Source of the DNA: Mycolicibacterium hodleri
Lineage (GTDB): Bacteria; Actinomycetota; Actinomycetes; Mycobacteriales; Mycobacteriaceae
NCBI RefSeq assembly: GCF_006439015.1
Contig: NZ_RCZG01000006.1
Span: forward strand, 214,608-278,607
DNA: 64,000 nt
Direction: 5' to 3'
Shown here: positions 17,250-25,341 of the stretch, piece by piece
How the letters are laid out: every line of letters begins with the position of its first letter
Position numbering within the stretch: the first letter of the stretch is position 1
Notes under the pieces: generated by a model
What the model was told of the DNA's origin: nothing
Seen by the model: only the letters and a program-made list of their open reading frames with translations
Database searches by the model: none
Translations under genes and position numbers: made by a program

Positions 17250-19682
17250 ATGCGAGTTGACGGGCGGGACGTCTCCGTCTCCGGCGATTTGCTGCAACCG
17301 CTCGTTCGGCGCACCAACGACATCTTCCGATTGGTCTTGGCGGCGGTCTTCCTCGCCGTGGTCATCACCAGTTCCCTCATCACCCGCAGGGACTGGGTAG
17401 CGCTCGAGCGGTCCATCTCGGGGATCGTGGCACTGTTCACCCCCACGCAGTCCAACCTCGTCTATCTGGCCTACGGCGTCGCGATCCTGGCCCTGCCGTT
17501 CGCGATCTTCATCGGGTTGATCACCGGTCGTCAGTGGCGACTTCTCGGTGCGTACGGGGCGGCCGGCCTGATGGCCGTCCTGGCGCTGTCGGTCAGCTCG
17601 AGTGGCTTCGCAGCTCCGCGCTGGCACTTCGACCTGAACGACAGGCTGCGGACCCAACTCTCGCAGTTCCTGGACGACCCACGGTGGATCGCGATGCTGG
17701 CCGCGATGCTGACGGTGTCGGGCCCGTGGCTGAATGCCCGCTGGCGCCGGTGGTGGTGGACGCTGTTGTTGGCCTTCGTGCCGATCCACCTCGTCGTCAG
17801 CGCCGTGGTCCCTGCCCGGTCGTTACTGGGCCTGGCGGTGGGCTGGTTCGTCGGCGCGTTGACCGTGCTCGTCGTGGGGACCCCGGCGCTGGAAGTCCCG
17901 CTGGACGGTGCGGTGCGGGCGTTGGTCCGGCGCGGCTTCGCCGTGACGGGACTGACGGTGGTGCGGCCGGCAGGCCCGGGACCGTTGGTGCTCTGGGCGG
18001 CGTCGGAGGGTGGAGACACCCGGGACCTCGAAGACCCCGGAGACCTCGGAGCCGGGGGAAACCCCGCGCCGCCGCGGGCGATCGTCGAGATGTACGGCCC
18101 GAATCAACGCAGCGGCGGAATCATGAGTCAGGTCTGGCGCCGGGTGCGGTTGCGCGACAGCGAGACCGCACCGCTGCACGCCTCGATGCGCCGGGCCGTA
18201 GAGCACCGCGGGCTGATGGCCATCGCCATCGGAGATCTGGGAGTGGCGAACAGTACGACGGTGGCGCTGGCCGTCCTGGACCGGGGCTGGACGCTCTACG
18301 CCCACACCCAGGCGCGTGGCGTCGCTCTTGACGAGTCCTCCGCCGACGAGAGTCTCGTCGGTCCGGTCTGGAAGGCACTAGGCGTCCTTCATCGGCACCA
18401 GATCTCCCACGGCGACCTGCGAGGCAAGGAGATCACCGTCGACGGAGCCGAGGCGCTCTTCGGCGGCTTCGGCAGTGCCGAGTACGGCGCGACCGACGTT
18501 CTCCTGCAGGCGGACATCGCTGCGTTGCTGGTGTCGACGACGGCCATCTTCGGCGCCGAGGCCGCCGTTCACGCCGCCATCGCCGAATTCGGCGAGGACA
18601 CCGTCCTCAGCGCATCGCGCCGGTTGACGAAATCAGCTCTCCCGAAACGCATCCGAGCCTCGGTCGGTGACCCGGGCACCGTCATGACGGCTGCTCGCGA
18701 CGAGGTCATGCGTCAGACCGGCGCGGATCAAATCAAGGCCGAGACGATCACGCGCTTCACCAGGACGCAGGTGATCCAACTGGTCCTACTGGTGGCCCTG
18801 GTCTACGTCGCCTACCCCTTCATCAGCACGGTGCCCGCCTTCTTCTCGGAGTTGCGCATGGCGAACTGGTGGTGGGCGCTGCTCGGGCTGGCCGTATCGG
18901 CGTTGACGTACATCGGCGCGGCAGCGGCGCTCTGGGCCTGCGCATCGGGACTGGTGAGCTTCCGCAACCTGGCGATCATGCAGGTGGCCAATACGTTTGC
19001 GGCCACCACCACGCCGGCTGGCGTCGGAGGCCTGGCGCTCAGCACCAGATTCCTGCAGAAGGGCGGCCTCGGAGCACTCCGAGCTACCGCCGCGGTCGCC
19101 ATGCAACAGTCGGTACAGGTGATCACACACGTCGGGTTGTTGATCTTCTTCAGCGTGATCGCCGGGACGTCGGCCAATCTGGAGCACTTCGTCCCGAAGA
19201 CGACGGTGCTCTATCTAATCGGTGGTGTAGCCCTCGGCCTGATCGGGACGTTCACGTTCGTACCCCAGCTTCGGCGCTGGCTCGGCACCGAGTTGCGGCC
19301 CCGCCTCAAGGAGTTGGGCGGCGAACTGGTCGAGTTGGCTCGCGAGCCGAAGCGGTTGGCGTTGATCGTGGCCGGCTGCGCCGCAACCACCCTCGGGGCC
19401 GCCTTGGCACTGTGGGCCAGCGTCGAGGCGTTCGGCGGCGGCACCACCTTCGTCACCGTCACGGTCGTCACGATGATCGGCGGAACACTCGCCTCGGCCG
19501 CCCCCACCCCAGGCGGTGTCGGCGCGGTCGAGGCGGCGCTGATCGGTGGGCTGGCGGCCTTCGGGGTACCGGCGGCCGTCGCCGTCCCCTCGGTGTTGTT
19601 GTACCGGGTGCTCACCTGCTGGTTGCCGGTCTTCATCGGATGGCCCGTCATGCGCTGGCTCAGCAGAAACGACATGATCTAG
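17250..19682 (+). CDS. Flippase-like membrane protein with inserted kinase-like domain
   Basis: An 810-residue protein in three parts. Residues about 25-215 hold five or so hydrophobic segments. Residues about 230-480 resemble a degenerate protein-kinase fold: SHGDLRGKEITVDG looks like a catalytic loop (HGD), but the DFG position reads GGFG, so the metal-binding aspartate is missing. Residues about 500-805 form the eight-helix lysylphosphatidylglycerol synthase-type membrane domain (TIGR00374/YbhN-like) with the TTPAGVGG and PTPGGVGAVEA motifs. No aminoacyl transfer domain follows, so a lipid transport role is likelier than lipid lysylation. Confidence 0.78.
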   Translation: MRVDGRDVSVSGDLLQPLVRRTNDIFRLVLAAVFLAVVITSSLITRRDWVALERSISGIVALFTPTQSNLVYLAYGVAILALPFAIFIGLITGRQWRLLGAYGAAGLMAVLALSVSSSGFAAPRWHFDLNDRLRTQLSQFLDDPRWIAMLAAMLTVSGPWLNARWRRWWWTLLLAFVPIHLVVSAVVPARSLLGLAVGWFVGALTVLVVGTPALEVPLDGAVRALVRRGFAVTGLTVVRPAGPGPLVLWAASEGGDTRDLEDPGDLGAGGNPAPPRAIVEMYGPNQRSGGIMSQVWRRVRLRDSETAPLHASMRRAVEHRGLMAIAIGDLGVANSTTVALAVLDRGWTLYAHTQARGVALDESSADESLVGPVWKALGVLHRHQISHGDLRGKEITVDGAEALFGGFGSAEYGATDVLLQADIAALLVSTTAIFGAEAAVHAAIAEFGEDTVLSASRRLTKSALPKRIRASVGDPGTVMTAARDEVMRQTGADQIKAETITRFTRTQVIQLVLLVALVYVAYPFISTVPAFFSELRMANWWWALLGLAVSALTYIGAAAALWACASGLVSFRNLAIMQVANTFAATTTPAGVGGLALSTRFLQKGGLGALRATAAVAMQQSVQVITHVGLLIFFSVIAGTSANLEHFVPKTTVLYLIGGVALGLIGTFTFVPQLRRWLGTELRPRLKELGGELVELAREPKRLALIVAGCAATTLGAALALWASVEAFGGGTTFVTVTVVTMIGGTLASAAPTPGGVGAVEAALIGGLAAFGVPAAVAVPSVLLYRVLTCWLPVFIGWPVMRWLSRNDMI

Positions 19683-19741
19683 CAGCCCCAAAGTCGCCAA
19701 CTCGCACCCCATCCGCGGCCGCGATGGTGTTTGATGGCGGT

Positions 19742-20191
19742 GTGGCAGACATCAGCCGCAGCCGATCGATAACCGCCCCGCCGCAGGCAATCTGGGACGT
19801 ACTCGCCGACTTCGGGTCCCTCAGTTCGTGGGCGGACAATGTCGACCACTCGTGCATCCTGAACCACGGGCCTGGCGGTGCCGCGGCGGGAACCACCCGT
19901 CGCGTGCAGGTCGGCGGCAACACGCTGGTGGAGCGCATCACCGAGTTCGATCCGCGCACCGCGTTGGCCTACGACATCGAGGGCCTGCCCACCCGATTGC
20001 GGACGGTCATCAACCGTTGGACGCTGCGGCCGACCGGCGATGCCACCGACGTGACGCTGACCAGCAGGGTGGAGATCGGCGCAGGCCCGATCGCCCGCGC
20101 AGCCGAATGGGTCGTCTGCCGCGGCATGGCCAGGGAGTCCGACTCGATGCTCACCGGCCTGGTTCGACGAATGGAGAATCCACGTGCCTGA
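19742..20191 (+). CDS. SRPBCC-family (polyketide cyclase-like) protein
   Basis: A 149-residue START/SRPBCC-fold protein beginning VADISRSRSITAPPQAIWDVLADF, a typical opening for the group, with SSWADNVDHS and a final helix ending TGLVRRMENPRA. The fold binds hydrophobic ligands. GTG 19742 matches the usual family start; ATG 19724 would add six residues. Neither has a strong ribosome site. The last 8 nt overlap the sulfatase gene, so the two are probably translated together. Confidence 0.78.
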   Translation: MADISRSRSITAPPQAIWDVLADFGSLSSWADNVDHSCILNHGPGGAAAGTTRRVQVGGNTLVERITEFDPRTALAYDIEGLPTRLRTVINRWTLRPTGDATDVTLTSRVEIGAGPIARAAEWVVCRGMARESDSMLTGLVRRMENPRA

Positions 20192-21998
20192 GCAACCCGA
20201 CGTAGTCATCCTCATGACCGACGAAGAGCGCGCCGTGCCGCCGTACGAATCGGCTGACCTGCTGGCGTGGCGACGACGCGCTCTCGGCGGTCGACGCTGG
20301 TTCGACGAGCACGGCGTGAGTTTCACGCGGCACTACACGGGCTCGCTGGCGTGCGTACCGAGTCGTCCGACGATATTCACCGGTCAGTATCCCGATCTGC
20401 ACGGCGTGACCCAGACCGACGGCATCGGAAAGCGGTACGACGATTCCCGGCTGCGGTGGCTGCGTGCCGGTGAAGTGCCCACGCTCGGCAACTGGTTCCG
20501 TGCCGCCGGCTACGACACCCACTACGACGGCAAGTGGCACATCTCGCACGCCGATCTCGAGGATCCGGAGACGGGCGAGCCATTGGCCACCAACGACGAC
20601 GAGGGCGTCGTGGATCAGGCCGCGGTGCAGCGCTACCTCGACGCCGATCCCCTCGGGCCGTACGGCTTCTCCGGTTGGGTGGGACCCGAGCCCCACGGTG
20701 CGGCCATGTCCAACAGCGGTTTTCGTCGCGATCCACTGTTCGCCGATCGGATCGTCGCCTGGTTGAAGGACCGCTACGAACGTCGCCGCGCCGGTGACGA
20801 GGCCGCGTTGCGACCATTCCTGCTGGTCGCCAGCTTCGTCAACCCGCATGACATAGTGCTCTTCCCGGCGTGGGTGCGACGCAACCCGCTGACGCCCTTC
20901 ACCTCGATGGACCCGCCGCACGTCCCAGCCCCGCCGACCGCCGACGAGGACCTGCGGACCAAACCGGCCGCGCAGATCGCATTTCGTGAGGCGTACTACT
21001 CCGGCTACGGCCCGGCCCCCGCGATCAGCCGCAGCTACAAGCGCAACGAGCAGAAGTACCGCGACCTCTACTACCGGCTGCACGCCGAAGTCGATGGACC
21101 GCTCGACCGCGTCCGTCGCACGGTCACCGAGGGAGGATCCGAGAACGCCGTCCTGGTGCGGACCTCCGACCACGGGGACCTGCTCGGCGCCCATGGCGGA
21201 CTGCACCAGAAGTGGTTCAACCTCTACGACGAGGCGACCAGGGTGCCGTTCGTCATCGCTCGCATCGGTGAGGATGCGACGCAGGCGCGGGTCGTCTCGG
21301 CACCGACATCACACGTGGACCTGGTTCCGACACTCCTCGGCGCGGCAGGCGTCGACGTCGACGTCGTCGCCGACGTGTTGTCCGAATCGTTCTCGGAGGT
21401 TCACGGCCTTCCAGGGCGTGACCTCATGCCGGTGGTGGACGGGGCTCCAGCCGACGACGATCGCGCGATCTACCTGATGACACGGGACAACGTGCTCGAA
21501 GGCGACAGCGGCGCCTCAGCCGCGGCTCGAGGGTTGGGCATGACGGTGAATCCGCCTGCGCCGCTGCGCATCAAGCTCCCCGCGCACGTCGCCTCCAACT
21601 TCGAGGGTCTGGTGGTTCGTGTCGATGACTCGGAGGCTCCGCTCGGCGCGGGACATCTGTGGAAGTTGGTCCGCACCTTCGACGATCCGTCGACCTGGAC
21701 CGAACCCGGTGTGCGCCAACTGGCGAGCAACGGCCTCGGCGGCGACGCCTACCGGAGCGATCCGCTCGACGACCAGTGGGAGCTCTACGACCTCACCGCC
21801 GACCCCATCGAGGCCGACAACCGATGGCCCGACCCGGCTCTGCACGAGATACGAGCGCACCTGAGGATGCAACTCAAGCAGGTGCGGGCGACCTCGGTGC
21901 CGGAGCGAAACCGCCCGTGGCCCTACGCGGATCGGCAGCCCCCCACCGAAGAGTCGGAGGGCGTGGTGCGACGGGTGCTGGGGCGCTTCGGGGTGTGA
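20184..21998 (+). CDS. Sulfatase family hydrolase
   Basis: A 604-residue type I sulfatase. The formylglycine site is ACVPSRPTIFTGQY with the modifiable Cys at about residue 57 (CxPxR). Downstream metal and sulfate ligands are visible in YDGKWHISH and in TSDHGDLLGAHGGLHQKW. The opening is VVILMTDEERAVPPYE, so the usual paired aspartates read DE. It is cytoplasmic by appearance (no signal peptide) and would need a formylglycine-generating enzyme from elsewhere. Coupling to the SRPBCC gene and a sulfotransferase 9 kb upstream suggests sulfate-ester chemistry in this region. Confidence 0.87.
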   Translation: MPEQPDVVILMTDEERAVPPYESADLLAWRRRALGGRRWFDEHGVSFTRHYTGSLACVPSRPTIFTGQYPDLHGVTQTDGIGKRYDDSRLRWLRAGEVPTLGNWFRAAGYDTHYDGKWHISHADLEDPETGEPLATNDDEGVVDQAAVQRYLDADPLGPYGFSGWVGPEPHGAAMSNSGFRRDPLFADRIVAWLKDRYERRRAGDEAALRPFLLVASFVNPHDIVLFPAWVRRNPLTPFTSMDPPHVPAPPTADEDLRTKPAAQIAFREAYYSGYGPAPAISRSYKRNEQKYRDLYYRLHAEVDGPLDRVRRTVTEGGSENAVLVRTSDHGDLLGAHGGLHQKWFNLYDEATRVPFVIARIGEDATQARVVSAPTSHVDLVPTLLGAAGVDVDVVADVLSESFSEVHGLPGRDLMPVVDGAPADDDRAIYLMTRDNVLEGDSGASAAARGLGMTVNPPAPLRIKLPAHVASNFEGLVVRVDDSEAPLGAGHLWKLVRTFDDPSTWTEPGVRQLASNGLGGDAYRSDPLDDQWELYDLTADPIEADNRWPDPALHEIRAHLRMQLKQVRATSVPERNRPWPYADRQPPTEESEGVVRRVLGRFGV

Positions 21999-22002
21999 TC
22001 CG

Positions 22003-22740
22003 CTAGTCGGTGCTCATCGCAGCCCAGGCCAGGAGCTGCTTGACGGCGCCCGCGTCGCCGTCGACCTGGAGTCGCTCCGACGGTATCCGCGAGTACAGCG
22101 CGAGGATCAGCTCAGCGGCCGGACCGATCACCGTCGCGGCTGGGACGCCCTCGGCATCGACCGTGACTTTCGCGACCGAGCTCAGGTCGACCGTCCATCG
22201 CGGACCCTCGGCGGCGACGAAGTCGACGCGCGCTGGCGCGTGCGGCCATGCACCCATGGCACCGAGGCTGACGACGAGGAACTCGTCGATGCTGTCGCTG
22301 GCGATGTCCGTCGGCAGCTCATCCGCGGTACCACTGACACTTTGCGCATCGTAAGCATGGAGCGCCGCCTCCTGGACCTGATGTCGCGCAACGGCTCCGG
22401 AGGTGCTCGGCGCGTCCGAATCTTCCCACCACGTCCAGCACGGGGCGTCTGGACCGACGTCGCGCAGGGCCCGTATCAGTATTTCGGTCGACTCCTCTGA
22501 CCACGCGAGAAGGTCACCCGTCGGCAGATCCTCGACCCCGGGCGCCCCCGCGCGCCCGGCGCGAACCTTGGCCGCCCAGGAACGCTGCACCTGACCCACG
22601 TGGACGACGAGGTCGCGCAACGTCCAATCAGGGCATCCCGGCACTCCTGCTTGCAGGTCGTCGGCTGAAGCCACTGCGGTTCGCAGCAGTTCCGAGCGCT
22701 CGCTGATCACTTCGAGCAAGTCGCTGAACGGCGGGGGCAT
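22003..22740 (-). CDS. Mycothiol-type maleylpyruvate isomerase-like (DinB-fold) protein
   Basis: A 245-residue protein of the actinobacterial TIGR03083 group. The N-terminal four-helix DinB-like domain has VPGCPDWTLRDLVVHVGQVQ with the first metal histidine (about residue 46) and VARHQVQEAALHAYDAQ supplying the other histidines (about 129-142). The C-terminal domain (about 155-245) is the SCP2-like segment. The fold binds a divalent metal and uses mycothiol in known members. It ends 5 nt from the convergent sulfatase gene. Confidence 0.8.
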   Translation of the reverse strand: MPPPFSDLLEVISERSELLRTAVASADDLQAGVPGCPDWTLRDLVVHVGQVQRSWAAKVRAGRAGAPGVEDLPTGDLLAWSEESTEILIRALRDVGPDAPCWTWWEDSDAPSTSGAVARHQVQEAALHAYDAQSVSGTADELPTDIASDSIDEFLVVSLGAMGAWPHAPARVDFVAAEGPRWTVDLSSVAKVTVDAEGVPAATVIGPAAELILALYSRIPSERLQVDGDAGAVKQLLAWAAMSTD

Positions 22741-22794
22741 TCATCGGGTCTATCACGTGATCTTGACATTCGGCGGTCGGCCCAACGACATCGA

Positions 22795-23352
22795 CTAAGA
22801 GGTGTCAGAGGGCCAGGCGCGCAGCGCCATGTCCGCGACCGCTCGGAGCCGCTCCCGGGGCACGCCGTCGCGGGCACGTGCGGCCAACCCGTTGAGAAGG
22901 ACGACGATGAACTCGGCAAGGTCGTCGGGCTGTGCGGACGTTGGCAGGTCACCCGCCTCGATGGCCTGCCGTAGCCGGTCGGCGATGACCGAGCGCCCCT
23001 CGTCGCGCCGATCAGCCAGCAATGGATCCGAGTTGATCAGGCATCCGAGCGGATGCTGGCTGCTGGTGTATTCCTCAATCGCCAGATCCATTGTCCGCTG
23101 GACGAATTCGCGGGCTGTTGCGGCTGGGAGCGCCTGAGCGACGGGGACGCCCGGGCGCTGTGCATACGTGGCCACGGCTTCGTCGAACAGGCCCTGCTTG
23201 CCACCGAAGGCGGCGTACAGGCTCGGCGCCGAAATTCCCATCGCCGACGTGAGTTGGCTTATCGAGGTGCGGTCGAATCCGCCGCGCTCCCAGAACAGTT
23301 CCATCGCGCGCTGGAGCACAACGTCGCGATCGAACTCCCGCGGCCTGGCCAT
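22795..23352 (-). CDS. TetR/AcrR-family transcriptional regulator
   Basis: A 185-residue TetR protein beginning MARPREFDRDVVLQRAMELF, with the helix-turn-helix SISQLTSAMGISAPSLYAAF at about residues 30-49 and a C-terminal domain of the YfiR/NemR-like type (CLINSDPLLAD). Its divergent partner is now a decayed NAD(P)-binding oxidoreductase, while the probable operator between them is intact. Such regulators usually respond to electrophiles or aromatic compounds handled by the neighbouring reductase. Confidence 0.87.
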   Translation of the reverse strand: MARPREFDRDVVLQRAMELFWERGGFDRTSISQLTSAMGISAPSLYAAFGGKQGLFDEAVATYAQRPGVPVAQALPAATAREFVQRTMDLAIEEYTSSQHPLGCLINSDPLLADRRDEGRSVIADRLRQAIEAGDLPTSAQPDDLAEFIVVLLNGLAARARDGVPRERLRAVADMALRAWPSDTS

Positions 23353-23418
23353 GTTGCCAGCCTAGTCGTGCTGTATCGGTCGTTATGAAATCGGTTGGGT
23401 TCACGTCGCACAATTACG

Positions 23419-23430
23419 TAACGATCGTTA
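23419..23430. promoter_or_regulatory. TetR operator candidate
   Basis: TAACGATCGTTA is a perfect 12-bp palindrome, flanked by ACG on the left and TACGT on the right so that symmetry extends imperfectly. It lies 66 nt upstream of the TetR start and 28 nt before the remnant of the divergent reductase. A half-site TCGTTA also occurs at 23378-23383. Confidence 0.6.
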
Positions 23431-23458
23431 TACGTCCCGACTGGGAAGGTCCGCGAAG

Positions 23459-23620
23459 ACGAAGTACGCCATCATCGGCTCGGGCAAAATCGGATCTGCC
23501 GTCGCCAGCCAGTTCGCGCGGGCCGGCCTGCCGGTCGGTGTGGCTACCGGACGCGGGGGTCGCCGCGGTGGCCCCAGGAAAGATGGACATCGTCCAGCCG
23601 TCGCACCGCTCAGATTCTGA
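23459..23620 (+). pseudogene. Truncated NAD(P)-binding (F420-dependent reductase-like) oxidoreductase
   Basis: The frame reads TKYAIIGSGKIGSAVASQFA then RAGLPVGVATGRG, which is the start of an NAD(P)-binding reductase of the group beginning MKYAIIGSGxIG. The expected ATG is ACG (23459-23461), and after about 34 codons the similarity ends in low-complexity arginine/glycine and a stop at 23618-23620. The rest of the roughly 200-residue enzyme is gone; tRNA-Leu follows 17 nt later. This is the natural divergent target of the TetR gene at 22795-23352. Confidence 0.65.
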
Positions 23621-23637
23621 TCGAAAAGCCGGACTAG

Positions 23638-23721
23638 TGCGGGCGGTGGGACTCGAACCCACACGTTCTTTCGAACACAGGTACCTAAAACCTGCGCGTC
23701 AGCCAATTGCGCCACGCCCGC
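23638..23721 (-). tRNA. tRNA-Leu (anticodon UAG)
   Basis: On the minus strand 84 nt fold as a class II tRNA. The acceptor stem GCGGGCG pairs perfectly with CGCCCGC, with discriminator A. The anticodon stem CAGGT/ACCTG encloses the loop TTTAGGT, which gives anticodon TAG. A long variable arm forms the hairpin GTTCGAAAGAAC, and the T arm carries GGTTCGAGTCC. The 3' CCA is not encoded next to the discriminator. A 16-nt spacer separates it from the reductase remnant. Confidence 0.95.
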
Positions 23722-23802
23722 GCGCGCAAAAGCCTACCTGTTTCCTCGTCTTAGAATTTGTCGGTGCGCCTCCCTACCTTGATGGTGGGGAGGGAGGCGG
23801 TC

Positions 23803-24579
23803 ATGCGCTCTGCAGAGGAATTCAACGAAGTGCAGGGCCTCATCTCCGGAGGCTTGAATGACTGTGCCATCTCTCGACTGACGGGCATACCTCGGCCCAC
23901 GGTGCGCGATTGGCGGTGCAGACCACCAAACCGACTAGGCCGCCCTACTGCAGCGGCGCCGTGCGGAGTCCTGCACGATTTTTCAACGCTGCCGACCGCG
24001 GCGTATTCGTATCTGCTCGGCCTCTACCTCGGCGACGGATGCATATCGAAGTCGCGCGGAGTCTGGCGAATGCGAATCGTCCTGGGTACCGCCTATCCGG
24101 CAATCATCGACCGTTGCCGCGAGGCGATCGACATGGTCATGCCCGGCCAGCATTCCGCCATCATGCAGAAGCCCACTCGCTGCGTCGAGGTCGGCCATTA
24201 CTCGAAACATTGGCCCTGTCTCTTCCCGCAGCACGGACCCGGCCGCAAGCACTCGAGGCGGATCGCCCTCGAGCCCTGGCAGCAGACACTCGTCGACCAA
24301 GCCACCGAGGAGTTCGTCCTCGGCCTCATCCACAGCGATGGCTGCCGCGTCGTCGCGAACGACCGCGGGGTGAGAAGCGTCCGCTATCACTTCTCCAACC
24401 GGTCGGAGGACATCATCGGGCTGTTCACCGCCGCCCTCGACAGCCTGAACGTCCACTGGACGCGGTCTACGAAGTACATCGTGTCCATCTACCGCAAGGC
24501 CGACACCGCACGACTCGACGAGTTCATCGGACCCAAGTCCATCGCGGTACCGTGGACGAATGTCCACTACACGTCGTAG
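23803..24579 (+). CDS. Free-standing LAGLIDADG-type endonuclease-like protein with N-terminal HTH
   Basis: A 258-residue protein. Residues 1-40 look like a helix-turn-helix (DCAISRLTGIPRPTVRDW). Two LAGLIDADG-like helices follow: YLLGLYLGDGCIS near residue 70 and FVLGLIHSDGCRV near 170, each ending in the aspartate needed for metal binding. ATG 23803 is chosen because the strong purine-rich site GGGGAGGGAGGCGG (23787-23800) precedes it. The gene lies between tRNA-Leu and the lprD-like gene and its end overlaps the latter by 20 nt. It is not inside an intron or intein. It may be a homing endonuclease or a domesticated DNA-binding derivative. Confidence 0.75.
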   Translation: MRSAEEFNEVQGLISGGLNDCAISRLTGIPRPTVRDWRCRPPNRLGRPTAAAPCGVLHDFSTLPTAAYSYLLGLYLGDGCISKSRGVWRMRIVLGTAYPAIIDRCREAIDMVMPGQHSAIMQKPTRCVEVGHYSKHWPCLFPQHGPGRKHSRRIALEPWQQTLVDQATEEFVLGLIHSDGCRVVANDRGVRSVRYHFSNRSEDIIGLFTAALDSLNVHWTRSTKYIVSIYRKADTARLDEFIGPKSIAVPWTNVHYTS

Positions 24580-24946
24580 GAGGCCAGCGCTGATCCTGCT
24601 GGTCTTCATCGGCGCCGCTGGCTGCCTGGCACTCGGCTGGTGGCAGTGGACGCGGTACGAGTCCGCGTCGGGCTCCTTCCAGAACCTCGGCTACGCCATG
24701 CAGTGGCCCATGTTCGCCGGCTTCTGCTTCTACGCGTACTACAAGTTCGTCCGCTACGAAGAGGCTCCGCCGCCGAAACCAGACCAGAACCAGCCGACCG
24801 AGATCCCCGACGGCCTGCTGCCCGAGCGACCCAAAGCTGCCCGGCGACTGGACGACGACCCGACACTCACCGAGTACAACGCCTACCTGGCCGAACTCGC
24901 CAGGGCCGACGGCCGTACCGACACCGACGACAGGACGACGAGATGA
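24560..24946 (+). CDS. lprD: LprD-like membrane protein (Rv1343c homologue)
   Basis: A 128-residue protein with an N-terminal RRRR followed by a hydrophobic segment ending in AAGC (residues about 19-22), a weak lipobox, and then a second hydrophobic stretch (MQWPMFAGFCFYAYYKFV). The C-terminal half is charged and cytoplasm-like, which argues for a two-span protein rather than a true lipoprotein. Sequence and position beside the DUF3817 gene agree with M. tuberculosis Rv1343c. The start is inside the last codons of the LAGLIDADG gene and has no clear ribosome site. The stop overlaps the next ATG by 4 nt. Confidence 0.7.
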   Translation: MSTTRRRRPALILLVFIGAAGCLALGWWQWTRYESASGSFQNLGYAMQWPMFAGFCFYAYYKFVRYEEAPPPKPDQNQPTEIPDGLLPERPKAARRLDDDPTLTEYNAYLAELARADGRTDTDDRTTR

Positions 24947-25323
24947 GCAGTCCCGATCCCGAAGCACCCAGTGATGCGCCGGAAGCCGACGATCCTTCGC
25001 CGGCGACTCCTACGGAGTCCATCCGCAAGGCATTGACCGCGTACCGGGTGCTGGCGTGGACGACCGGCATCTGGCTGATCGCGCTGTGCTACGAGATGGT
25101 GCTGAAGTACATCGTCAAGGTCGACGATCCGCCCAGTTGGATCGGCGTCGTGCACGGTTGGGTGTACTTCGTCTATCTGCTGTCGGCCGCGAACCTGGCC
25201 GTCAAGGTGCGCTGGCCGATCGGCAAGACCATCGGCGTCCTCCTGGCCGGCACCATCCCGCTGCTCGGCGTCATCGTCGAGCACTTCCAGACCAAGCAGA
25301 TCAAGGCCGCCTTCAACCTCTGA
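24943..25323 (+). CDS. DUF3817 membrane protein (Rv1342c-like)
   Basis: A 126-residue membrane protein with a proline- and acid-rich N-terminal 25 residues, then three hydrophobic segments (about 38-55, 67-88, 97-115). Features of DUF3817 are YEMVLKYIVK and IGVVHGWVYFVYL. It overlaps the lprD-like stop by ATGA. The same domain occurs again in this window at 44204-44566. Function is unknown; the equivalents sit next to rdgB in other mycobacteria. Confidence 0.8.
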   Translation: MSSPDPEAPSDAPEADDPSPATPTESIRKALTAYRVLAWTTGIWLIALCYEMVLKYIVKVDDPPSWIGVVHGWVYFVYLLSAANLAVKVRWPIGKTIGVLLAGTIPLLGVIVEHFQTKQIKAAFNL

Positions 25324-25341
25324 CGGACCGGCCGGCCAGCG

